Assembly (NCBI RefSeq): GCF_003583365.1 | Contig: NZ_QXED01000005.1 | Location: 434,001 to 498,000 of the forward strand | Length of the DNA: 64,000 nucleotides | Source: Fibrisoma montanum | Lineage (GTDB): Bacteria > Bacteroidota > Bacteroidia > Cytophagales > Spirosomataceae | Reading direction: 5' to 3' | Part shown: one piece after another, positions 57,416-64,000 of the stretch | Numbering within the stretch: position 1 is the stretch's first letter | How the letters are laid out: each line of letters opens with the position of its first letter | Position numbers and translations under genes: made by a program | Notes under the pieces: model-generated | The model's input: the letters and a program-made list of their open reading frames with translations, nothing else | What the model was told of the DNA's origin: nothing | Databases searched by the model: none

Positions 57416-58216
57416 ATGAAAACGCACGCAATCGCACTACGTATCCTATTGGCCCTCGCGGGGGCTATGTCCCATCCGCTCTTTGCTCAGGCGCCAACGT
57501 CGGGGCAGATTACCTACGAAGGGGTCCGCAAGATTGACCCGTCGGGAATGCGGATCGTGATCAACGGCGAAGAGGTCAAGCCCGGCGATCCCAACTTTCC
57601 CACCGATATTCCCGACACCCGCACTTTCAGCCAGAAGCTCATTTTCGCCGGCAACTTTGCCAAAGAAGATCGCGGGGAGCAGAACGCCGTTATCCGGACG
57701 TTTGTAGGTGGACCCGGCGGGGGCGGTGCTCCTCAGACAACCAACATGGGCCGACCATTCGACGAGCAAACATTTGTGGACCTCACCGGCCAGAAAACCA
57801 TTACGTTGCTGACCGTCGGCAAGGACAAAGAAGCCAGAACGTACCGGGCCGAAGCCCCCATCAAGCGGGTTGGTAACTGGCAACTGACCGATCAGACCAG
57901 GAAGATTGCAGGCTACACCTGCCGCAAAGCCACCGTACCCTACCGCAACGATACGTATACCGTCTGGTTCACGACCGAACTGCCGTTTACGTATTCGCCT
58001 ATCCGCGAACTGACGCCCGAATCGGGGGTGGTGCTGCTGGTCGAAAGTAACCGGGAGCAGTTCCGGGCGACAAAAGTGGCCGCAACGGCCGTCGACCAGA
58101 ACGACGTTCAGCCAAAGGCCCAGGCTGAGACGGTTGCTCCCGAAAAGCTCACTGATCTGCGGGACAAAGCCATGGCGGATTTCCGCCAGCAGTTGATGAT
58201 GGGCGAGCGAAACTAA
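57416..58216 (+). CDS. GLPGLI-family secreted protein
   Basis: 266 residues. Signal peptide (LLALAGAMSHPLFAQ). GQITYEGVRKID opens the family. NWQLTDQTRKIAGYTCRKATV and YTVWFTTELPFTYSPIRE follow the GLPGLI pattern; the name motif itself is diverged to ELTPESGVVLLVE. A Gly-rich GGPGGGGA loop lies near residue 103. It precedes a carboxypeptidase-regulatory TonB-type barrel gene (77-base gap), a pairing seen often in this phylum, and is divergent from an HK-RR pair. Confidence 0.85.
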   Translation: MKTHAIALRILLALAGAMSHPLFAQAPTSGQITYEGVRKIDPSGMRIVINGEEVKPGDPNFPTDIPDTRTFSQKLIFAGNFAKEDRGEQNAVIRTFVGGPGGGGAPQTTNMGRPFDEQTFVDLTGQKTITLLTVGKDKEARTYRAEAPIKRVGNWQLTDQTRKIAGYTCRKATVPYRNDTYTVWFTTELPFTYSPIRELTPESGVVLLVESNREQFRATKVAATAVDQNDVQPKAQAETVAPEKLTDLRDKAMADFRQQLMMGERN

Positions 58217-58293
58217 GACACTACTGGCGTCCCTTTGACCCACGACTCAAATCGTGGGTCACCCCTCCTCTGAACAGTTTCAACAACATACGA

Positions 58294-61041
58294 ATGCGTA
58301 TACTTTCCTTTCTTTTTTTCCTGGTAGGCTGCGGAGTTACCTGTCTGTACGCGCAGAAATCGGGCAGCAAGACCCAGCTCCAGGGGATTGCCGTGGATTC
58401 TGCAACGGGCAGACCCTTACGAACGGCATCCGTATCGCTGCTTACCGCCCGCGATTCGGCTTACGTAACGGCTACCATCACCGACGGCGACGGCCGGTTC
58501 CTGATCCGAAACGTAGCGCCGGGGCAGTACCGGGTACTGGTAACGTTTGTGGGGTATCGAAACGGGTCTCGCTCCGTTACCGTTACACCTGATAGCCCCA
58601 CTGTAGACGCTGGAACGCTCCTCATGACCGAACAGGCCAGTATGCTCGGCGAGGTCGTGGTCACGCAGGAACGCCCCCCTATTACGGTAAAGCAGGATAC
58701 GCTGGAGTTCAATGCCGGTTCGTTCAAGACGCAGCCGAATGCGCAGGTCGAGGAGTTGCTGAAAAAACTGCCGGGCGTCGAAGTAAGCCGCGACGGGACC
58801 ATCCGGGCACAGGGCCAGACGGTCAGTCGGGTGCTGGTGGACGGCAAGCCATTTTTTGGAAACGACCCGAAAATGGCCACCCGCAATCTGCCCGCCGACA
58901 TCGTCGACCGGGTACAGTTGTACGACCAGTCGTCGGATCAGTCGCAGTTTTCGGGCATTGATGATGGCAACCGCGAACGGACCATCAACCTGACCATCAA
59001 ACGCGACAAACGAAAAGGGTACTTTGGCCAGAATTCAGTTGGTGCCGGAACCGACGGGCGTTACCAGGGACGGCTGAACGTCAACCGGTTTAATAATGGT
59101 CGCCAGATCTCCGTGACGGGGCAGGCCAATAACCTCAACCAGCAGGGTTTTACGCTCCAGGACGGACCCGGGGGCGGTGGACAGGAACCGGTCTTTGTGG
59201 GCCGACCCGGTGGTGGAAATCCGTTTGGAAACCAGTCGCCCACCAACATCATCGAGACCAAAGCGGCCGGTATCAACTACCGGGATAAGTGGGGCAAAAA
59301 GGCGGAGGTGGCTACCAGCTATTTCTTCAACCAGGCCGTAACGACCACCGACCAGCAAAGTCGGCGGGAAAGCATATTGCCGGGTCAGTCGCTGCTGACC
59401 GATCAGAGCAATTTTTCGCGCAACCGGGTCAACAACCACCGGCTGAACCTCCGGCTTGACTGGAAACTGGACTCCGTGACGAGCCTGCGCTTCACACCCA
59501 ACATATCGTGGCAGAACAGTGGCTTCGACAGCCGAAACGTGAGTCGCTCGACACGGCCGGATGGGCAACTGCTCAACGAAGGCGATACGCGTTTCGGCTC
59601 CGTTGGCGACGGGCTGAACGTATACAGCAATCTGCTGCTCATGCGAAAATTCCGGCGGGAAGGGCGGACTCTGTCGCTGAACCTGAATACAGTCGTGAAC
59701 GACCAGTTGACCAACGCCCTCAACCAGTCGGTCAATACGTTCTACGACTCAACCGGCGGTAATCCACGCCCGCTTCGGCTCGATCAGCGCAACCGACAGG
59801 ACAACTACGCCCCCCAGAATACCCTCACGGTGTCCTACACGGAGCCGCTGTCGCTGACGCGCAAGCTGGAACTGCGTTACGCCTACGGCACAAACCGAAA
59901 CCAGGCCGACCGAGACGTAGCGGATTTCAACGAAACGACCGGCCAGTATGATCGCCGGAATCTGAACCTGTCGAACCAGTTTGCCAGTAGTTTCAATACG
60001 CACCGGCTGGGCGGGACGATCCAGACGCGTCGCCTGCGTTATACCTACGCCCTCGGCTTTGAGCTGCAGCAGGCCGAGCTGCGAGCCGAAAACCGATCCG
60101 TCGATACCAGTCTGAACCGCCCGTATTTTCACGTTCTGCCCAATGCGCTGTTCAACTACACGTTTTCGGGTAACCGCAGTTTGCGGCTTCAGTACCGTAC
60201 CCGCCTGAACGCGCCCTCGGTGACACAATTACAACCGGTCGTGGACAACACCAATCCGTTGGCCATCCGGCTGGGCAATCCGGCCCTGCAACCGGAGTTT
60301 TACAATACCGTTACGCTGACCTACAACGGCTCCAGCGGCCTCGGTACCAAAAGTCTGTTCCTGTTTGCGGCTTTGAACCAGAGCAACAACCGCATTGCAA
60401 CAGCTACTACCGTGAACGCGGCCGGTGCGCAGACGACGCAGCCGGTCAATATCGGCGGCTATTGGGCGGCCAACGGTTTCCTGGCGCTGGGCCGAAGGAT
60501 TCAGGCCGTCAAACTGAACATCAACCTGACCACCAACGGCAGCATCTCGCGGGCGCTCAGTCTGATCAACGACCGGAGCAATGAGTCGCAGAACGTAACG
60601 GTGGGGCAGGGGTTACGGCTGGAATCAAACTTCAACGGCAAGTTTGACTACGGCCTCAGCGGGAACATCAGCTACCAGACCGCTACGTATTCACTGCTGC
60701 CCCGGCAGAATACCGCCTTCTGGTTGCAGTACGCCACGGCCGACCTGAACTGGCAGCTGCCTTTTAACTTCATGCTGCGAAGCGACCTGACCTACACCGC
60801 AACGTCGGGGCGGTCGGCGGGTTTCAACCAGCGCTACACCCTCTGGAATGCGTCGGTAGCCCGACAATTTTTTAAAGGAAAGCAAGGCGAAGTGCGGCTT
60901 CAGGTTTTTGACCTCTTAAACCAGAATCGCAGTCTGGTACGCAATACGACCGATACGTACGTAGAAGATGTGCAGAGCCGCGTGTTAAAACGGTATTTTC
61001 TAGTCAGTTTGGTATACAACCTGCGGAAGTTTGGTGTCTGA
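58294..61041 (+). CDS. TonB-dependent-receptor-like outer-membrane beta-barrel protein with CarboxypepD_reg domain
   Basis: 915 residues. Signal peptide to about residue 22. A carboxypeptidase-regulatory-like domain follows (QGIAVDSATGRPLRTASVSLL to about residue 110). Then a plug-like part: VEELLKKLPGVEVSRDGTI, VLVDGKPFFGNDPKMATRNLP and IDDGNRERTINLTIKRDKRKGYFG. The rest is amphipathic barrel strands ending KRYFLVSLVYNLRKFGV. It probably takes up or assembles a surface substrate, partnered with the GLPGLI protein encoded upstream. No SusD-like partner follows. Confidence 0.92.
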   Translation: MRILSFLFFLVGCGVTCLYAQKSGSKTQLQGIAVDSATGRPLRTASVSLLTARDSAYVTATITDGDGRFLIRNVAPGQYRVLVTFVGYRNGSRSVTVTPDSPTVDAGTLLMTEQASMLGEVVVTQERPPITVKQDTLEFNAGSFKTQPNAQVEELLKKLPGVEVSRDGTIRAQGQTVSRVLVDGKPFFGNDPKMATRNLPADIVDRVQLYDQSSDQSQFSGIDDGNRERTINLTIKRDKRKGYFGQNSVGAGTDGRYQGRLNVNRFNNGRQISVTGQANNLNQQGFTLQDGPGGGGQEPVFVGRPGGGNPFGNQSPTNIIETKAAGINYRDKWGKKAEVATSYFFNQAVTTTDQQSRRESILPGQSLLTDQSNFSRNRVNNHRLNLRLDWKLDSVTSLRFTPNISWQNSGFDSRNVSRSTRPDGQLLNEGDTRFGSVGDGLNVYSNLLLMRKFRREGRTLSLNLNTVVNDQLTNALNQSVNTFYDSTGGNPRPLRLDQRNRQDNYAPQNTLTVSYTEPLSLTRKLELRYAYGTNRNQADRDVADFNETTGQYDRRNLNLSNQFASSFNTHRLGGTIQTRRLRYTYALGFELQQAELRAENRSVDTSLNRPYFHVLPNALFNYTFSGNRSLRLQYRTRLNAPSVTQLQPVVDNTNPLAIRLGNPALQPEFYNTVTLTYNGSSGLGTKSLFLFAALNQSNNRIATATTVNAAGAQTTQPVNIGGYWAANGFLALGRRIQAVKLNINLTTNGSISRALSLINDRSNESQNVTVGQGLRLESNFNGKFDYGLSGNISYQTATYSLLPRQNTAFWLQYATADLNWQLPFNFMLRSDLTYTATSGRSAGFNQRYTLWNASVARQFFKGKQGEVRLQVFDLLNQNRSLVRNTTDTYVEDVQSRVLKRYFLVSLVYNLRKFGV

Positions 61042-61066
61042 CCATTCCCCAAAATTTAGGGTGTAT

Positions 61067-61098
61067 TTTGGTGCAAAAAAACATTTAGGCTATTTTTG
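61067..61098 (+). promoter_or_regulatory. Bacteroidetes-type promoter for the SPT-like gene
   Basis: TTTG at 61067-61070, a 20-base spacer, then TATTTTTG at 61091-61098. This matches the sigma-ABfr consensus (-33 TTTG, -7 TAnnTTTG). Transcription would begin near 61105, about 45 bases before the GTG start. Confidence 0.65.
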
Positions 61099-61148
61099 CA
61101 CTTATCGCTTTAAAAACAAGGGTTTAACGCCAAAACATACCGCTAAAA

Positions 61149-62459
61149 GTGGATTTATTTGAGAAGTTGCGCACCAACCTCGGCTCAATCGGGTCGTATT
61201 CAAAGCAGTTACAGGGTCACCACTATTTCGCATTTCCAAAGCTGGAAGGCGAACTGGGCCCGCACATGGTGTTTCGGGGGAAGAAGATGTTGAACTGGAG
61301 TCTGAACAACTACCTCGGTTTAGCCAACCATCCCGAAGTACGAAAGGCCGACGCCGAGGCTACTGAGCGCTGGGGGCTGGCTTACCCGATGGGTGCCCGT
61401 ATGATGTCGGGCAACAGCGACCTGCACGAAAAGCTGGAGCGCCAGTTAGCCGATTTCGTTGCCAAAGAAGACGCCTTCCTGCTCAACTACGGCTACCAGG
61501 GGGTTATGTCGGCGATTGAAGCCATCTGCGATCACCGCGACGTGATTGTGTACGATGCCGAGTGCCATGCCTGTCTGATCGATGGAATCCGGCTTCACAA
61601 AGCGAAACTAGGAGAGTACTACAAGTTCAACCACAACGATATGGCCAGCCTGGAGAAAAACCTCCAGCGGGCTACGAAGGTGGCCACCGAAAAGGGCGGG
61701 AGTATTCTCGTCGTTACGGAAGGTGTATTCGGGATGTCGGGTAAGGTAGGCAGCCTGGATCAGATTGTTAAACTCAAAGAAAAATACAATTTCCGGCTGC
61801 TGGTCGACGACGCGCACGGATTCGGTACGATGGGTGCTACCGGCGCGGGCGTGGGCGAAATGCTGGGCTGCCAGGATGGCATCGACATCTACTTCTCAAC
61901 GTTCGCCAAGTCGATGGCGGCCATCGGCGCGTTCATCGCGGCCGACCACGATGTGATCATGTACCTCAAGTACAACATGCGGTCGCAGACGTACGCCAAG
62001 GCGCTGCCCATGCCCTACGTCGTAGGCGCCATGAAGCGGCTCGAACTAATCAAGAAGCATCCCGAACTGCGCGAAAAACTGTGGGAGAACGTACAGGCCC
62101 TGCAGAGCGGTCTGCGCGAGCGCGGTTTTAACATTGGCGATACCTCATCGCCTGTAACTCCGGTGCTGTTGCAGAACAACGGCGGCATTCCGGAAGCGAC
62201 GGCGATGGTGCGCGATCTGCGGGAGAATTTTGGGGTGTTCTGCTCGATTGTGGTGTACCCGGTCGTGCCGAAAGACGTGATCATGCTGCGCATTATCCCG
62301 ACGGCTGCGCATACCCTGGAAGACGTTCAATACACCCTCGAAACGTTCACGGAAGTGTCGGATCGGCTGCAGCGCGGCTACTATCAGGAACTGGCGGCTT
62401 CGGGAGCGGCTGTAGCCCCCGAAACGGTTGAAATATCGGCCGAATCTGCCGCAGAATAG
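61149..62459 (+). CDS. spt: Serine palmitoyltransferase-like alpha-oxoamine synthase
   Basis: 436 residues with a GTG start at 61149. PLP fold-type I. Key segments: NWSLNNYLGLANHPEVRKAD, MGARMMSGNSDLHEKLERQLADF, YDAECHACLIDGIRLHKAK, LVVTEGVFGMSGKVG, LVDDAHGFGTMGATGAG and the PLP-lysine segment FSTFAKSMAAIGAFI. Family role: decarboxylating condensation of an amino acid with acyl-CoA. The Bacteroidota version makes 3-ketosphinganine for sphingolipids; 2-amino-3-ketobutyrate ligase is the main alternative. The C-terminal tail is Ala/Glu-rich. Confidence 0.85.
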   Translation: MDLFEKLRTNLGSIGSYSKQLQGHHYFAFPKLEGELGPHMVFRGKKMLNWSLNNYLGLANHPEVRKADAEATERWGLAYPMGARMMSGNSDLHEKLERQLADFVAKEDAFLLNYGYQGVMSAIEAICDHRDVIVYDAECHACLIDGIRLHKAKLGEYYKFNHNDMASLEKNLQRATKVATEKGGSILVVTEGVFGMSGKVGSLDQIVKLKEKYNFRLLVDDAHGFGTMGATGAGVGEMLGCQDGIDIYFSTFAKSMAAIGAFIAADHDVIMYLKYNMRSQTYAKALPMPYVVGAMKRLELIKKHPELREKLWENVQALQSGLRERGFNIGDTSSPVTPVLLQNNGGIPEATAMVRDLRENFGVFCSIVVYPVVPKDVIMLRIIPTAAHTLEDVQYTLETFTEVSDRLQRGYYQELAASGAAVAPETVEISAESAAE

Positions 62460-62464
62460 CCTTT

Positions 62465-62499
62465 TTTGCAAAAAGTTGCATTTTTCGCCTATTTTTTTG
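62465..62499 (+). promoter_or_regulatory. Possible promoter for the histone H1-like gene
   Basis: TTTG at 62465-62468, a 21-base spacer, then TATTTTTTTG at 62490-62499, a -7 box with two extra T. It fits the Bacteroidetes consensus only loosely. Confidence 0.35.
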
Positions 62500-62603
62500 G
62501 CTTGCCTATTGCGTTGCGTGTGATAATCATTAAATTTCAGCCGAAAACCGCGTTTTTAGCGGAATTTGGGCATTTTTTCACACTTTAACCCATACGTATC
62601 GCT

Positions 62604-62789
62604 ATGGCACGCTTCGATGAAGTAAAGAATCTGGTAATGTCACTGGAGGCCGATTTCGAAAAGTTCTACGAGAAGAACAATCAGGCCGCAGGTACTCGTG
62701 TTCGCAAGGGCATGCAGGATCTGAAAACCCTGGCACAAACCATCCGCTCGGAAGTTCAGGACAAAAAGAACACCGCCGAGAAAGCGTAA
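62604..62789 (+). CDS. Histone H1-like Hc1-type nucleoid protein
   Basis: 61 residues: ARFDEVKNLVMSLEADFEKFYEKNNQAAGTRVRKGMQDLKTLAQTIRSEVQDKK. This is the helical Hc1 pattern shared with chlamydial and Bacteroidota H1-like proteins (the KxGTRxRKxMQxLK region). It is expected to bind DNA in the nucleoid and to be strongly expressed. The long AT-rich leader (145 bases) and the strong terminator after the stop fit an independent unit. Confidence 0.88.
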   Translation: MARFDEVKNLVMSLEADFEKFYEKNNQAAGTRVRKGMQDLKTLAQTIRSEVQDKKNTAEKA

Positions 62790-62833
62790 TCTACCGGCCA
62801 GTATGGCCAGGCCTCCCCGGCCAGCAAAGCTAG

Positions 62834-62866
62834 CCCCGCCCAAGCGTTTTCTTCGGCGGGGTTTTC
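62834..62866 (+). terminator. Rho-independent terminator after the H1-like gene
   Basis: CCCCGCC (62834-62840) pairs with GGCGGGG (62855-62861), followed by TTTTCT (62862-62867). Confidence 0.75.
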
Positions 62867-62870
62867 TGTG

Positions 62871-62950
62871 GTTTGTGGTTTTGCCGTCCGTGGTTTTAGA
62901 GTTTGTGGTTCGTGGTTTGTAGTTCGCGGGCCAGACTACAAACCACAAAT
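62871..62950. repeat. Intergenic inverted repeat of GTTTGTGG-like words (copy 2)
   Basis: The left part (62871-62923) is a string of GTTTGTGGTT/CGTGGTTTGTAG words. Bases 62908-62923 pair with 62935-62950 (16 bases, two mismatches). The words match the element at 14625-14713. The right arm ends 1 base before the MaoC-gene stop. Confidence 0.8.
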
Positions 62951-62951
62951 T

Positions 62952-63365
62952 TTATATCTTCTCCTGGTGCATCAGCGTAGCGACGCCCCGCATCACTACT
63001 TTTTTCGTCTGAACGTCGCGGACTTCGCCCTGGATTTCGGCCGTATGTTTAGCCGGGTTGACGGCCTGTACCGTAAACGTCACTTCGTAGTCTGTATCGA
63101 CGAACATCGGCCGGAGAAATTCCAGGGTTTGTCCTAAATACACGGAGCCAAAACCGGGGAACTCGGTACCCAGCACTTTGGTAAAAACGCTGGCCCCCAG
63201 CATGCCATGAATGATAGGGCGTTTGAACGGAGTCCGGGCCGCAAAGTCCGGGTCGAGGTGGAGCGGATTGTTATCACCGGTAATACGGGCAAACTCAATC
63301 ACGTCGGCCTGCGAGAAGCGGAACGTGTACTGATGGACAGCGTTGAGGCCAAATTCGGTTGTCAT
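62952..63365 (-). CDS. MaoC-family (R)-specific enoyl-CoA hydratase-like protein
   Basis: 137 residues from the ATG at 63365; the frame is open to 63434 but that extension is not conserved. Hot-dog fold with the hydratase-2 motif FARITGDNNPLHLDPDFAART (catalytic Asp and His), then PIIHGMLGASVFTKVLG and GSVYLGQTLEFLRPMFVDT. Role: hydration of enoyl-CoA or a related thioester step. Divergent from the acyltransferase gene. Confidence 0.88.
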   Translation of the reverse strand: MTTEFGLNAVHQYTFRFSQADVIEFARITGDNNPLHLDPDFAARTPFKRPIIHGMLGASVFTKVLGTEFPGFGSVYLGQTLEFLRPMFVDTDYEVTFTVQAVNPAKHTAEIQGEVRDVQTKKVVMRGVATLMHQEKI

Positions 63366-63507
63366 ACAATACGTAAAGTCAATCGGTTGAATTATTGTCG
63401 CTGCAAAGCTACCCAGTCCATTCGCTATTTTCACGCTAAAATCTGCTCAAATGAGCGTAGTTTTGTTTCGCGGGCCGACCAATCCCTGATTGCGGCTCAT
63501 CGTACTT

Positions 63508-64000
63508 ATGCTGAAAAATCTGTTTTCGCTCGGTGTGTCGCATGTCCCGCGGGTATTCGGGCTGGACGTTATGCGGGCGGCTGCCATCCTGATTGTGGTG
63601 GATGCTCACGCTACCGTAGCGCTGAAAGACTATTACCGGGGCGGTTTCTGGCATGTCCTGCTGCCCGACGGCGTAGAGCTATTCTTTGTCCTGAGCGGCT
63701 TCCTGATTGGCGGTATCCTGATCCGGTCGTATGAGAAAAAAGGGCGGTTCGACCGCGATCTGCTGCTCAACTTCTGGACGCGCCGGTGGTTCCGAACCCT
63801 GCCTAACTACTACCTCGTGCTGATCGGGCTGGTGGCGTTTAACCTGCTGCGGGCCTGGCGGAGCGGCCTGCACCATACGCTGCCACCGAAAGAAACCCTG
63901 GCTAAATACTTCTTTTTTCTGCAAAACTTTGCCAGCTACATCCCCGATTTCTTCCCGGAAACATGGAGCCTGGCCATTGAAGAATGGTCGTACATTACCC
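63508..64000 (+). CDS. Acyltransferase 3 family membrane protein (OafA/YrhL-like), C-terminus outside window
   Basis: The first 164 residues are visible, still open at base 64000. Family features: RVFGLDVMRAAAILIVVDAHA (Arg and His of the acyl-transfer site), GVELFFVLSGFLIGGILIRSYE, FWTRRWFRTLPNYYLVLIGL, and PETWSLAIEEWSYIT at the edge. These membrane enzymes O-acetylate or acylate sugars of envelope polymers. The ATG at 63508 is 4 codons before the first hydrophobic segment. Confidence 0.92.
   Translation, partial: MLKNLFSLGVSHVPRVFGLDVMRAAAILIVVDAHATVALKDYYRGGFWHVLLPDGVELFFVLSGFLIGGILIRSYEKKGRFDRDLLLNFWTRRWFRTLPNYYLVLIGLVAFNLLRAWRSGLHHTLPPKETLAKYFFFLQNFASYIPDFFPETWSLAIEEWSYIT

Overview
The window is a dense, GC-rich chromosomal segment from a member of the Bacteroidota, most likely order Cytophagales in the Spirosoma/Fibrella/Rudanella range. 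The evidence is a type IX secretion (T9SS) C-terminal sorting domain, a GLPGLI protein, a TamL-type lipoprotein, a TonB-dependent carboxypeptidase-regulatory-domain beta-barrel, a serine-palmitoyltransferase-like enzyme, a Hc1-type histone H1-like protein, and one good Bacteroidetes-type promoter (TTTG-N20-TATTTTTG). I see no rRNA, tRNA, CRISPR array, prophage or insertion sequence. Assignment is from motifs read by eye; no database was searched.

Layout. 1-9.3 kb: tamL (cut by the window edge), a TrmH-family RNA methyltransferase, a YhhQ-type transporter, a GT-C-like membrane protein, rbfA, a LolC/E-like permease and an M1 aminopeptidase. 9.3-13.1 kb (minus): GHMP kinase, FucP-type sugar transporter and a GH109-like enzyme, possibly an amino-sugar salvage unit. 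13.4-17.6 kb: eukaryotic-type PTPS, folE, an atypical SDR, truA, a MobA-like nucleotidyltransferase and a DinB protein. 17.6-25.7 kb: a GH65 maltose phosphorylase, a T9SS-exported protein and a trehalose synthase-maltokinase fusion whose kinase motifs are broken. 25.9-32.7 kb: a Tat-exported oxidoreductase, a four-PAS histidine kinase, an MFS exporter and two small secreted proteins.

33.1-42.3 kb is the most unusual part. A minus-strand operon encodes an ECF sigma factor, a membrane anti-sigma/TPR protein, a second divergent sigma-like protein, a second membrane anti-sigma-like protein, and a secreted HEIGH metallopeptidase joined to a beta-barrel-like half. Divergent from it are two tandemly duplicated small lipoproteins. 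Beyond them lie a periplasmic TPR-CHAT protease and a lipoprotein with a zinc-less matrixin fold plus a PA-IL-like lectin domain. Together these could form a cell-envelope protease/sigma signalling system.

42.5-48 kb: GMC oxidoreductase, gluconate-dehydrogenase subunit 3-like protein, NIPSNAP protein, GH9 glucanase and OsmC. 48.2-55 kb: acetyltransferase, MFS transporter, secreted DMP19 protein, Uma2 nuclease, biotin carboxylase, a YD-like lipoprotein and small membrane proteins. 55-64 kb: an HK-RR pair divergent from GLPGLI and TonB-barrel genes, then the SPT-like enzyme, histone H1-like protein, MaoC hydratase and a truncated acyltransferase.

A second theme is intergenic inverted repeats. 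Six long imperfect hairpins of at least five sequence types sit between genes, one of them immediately upstream of a non-ATG start.
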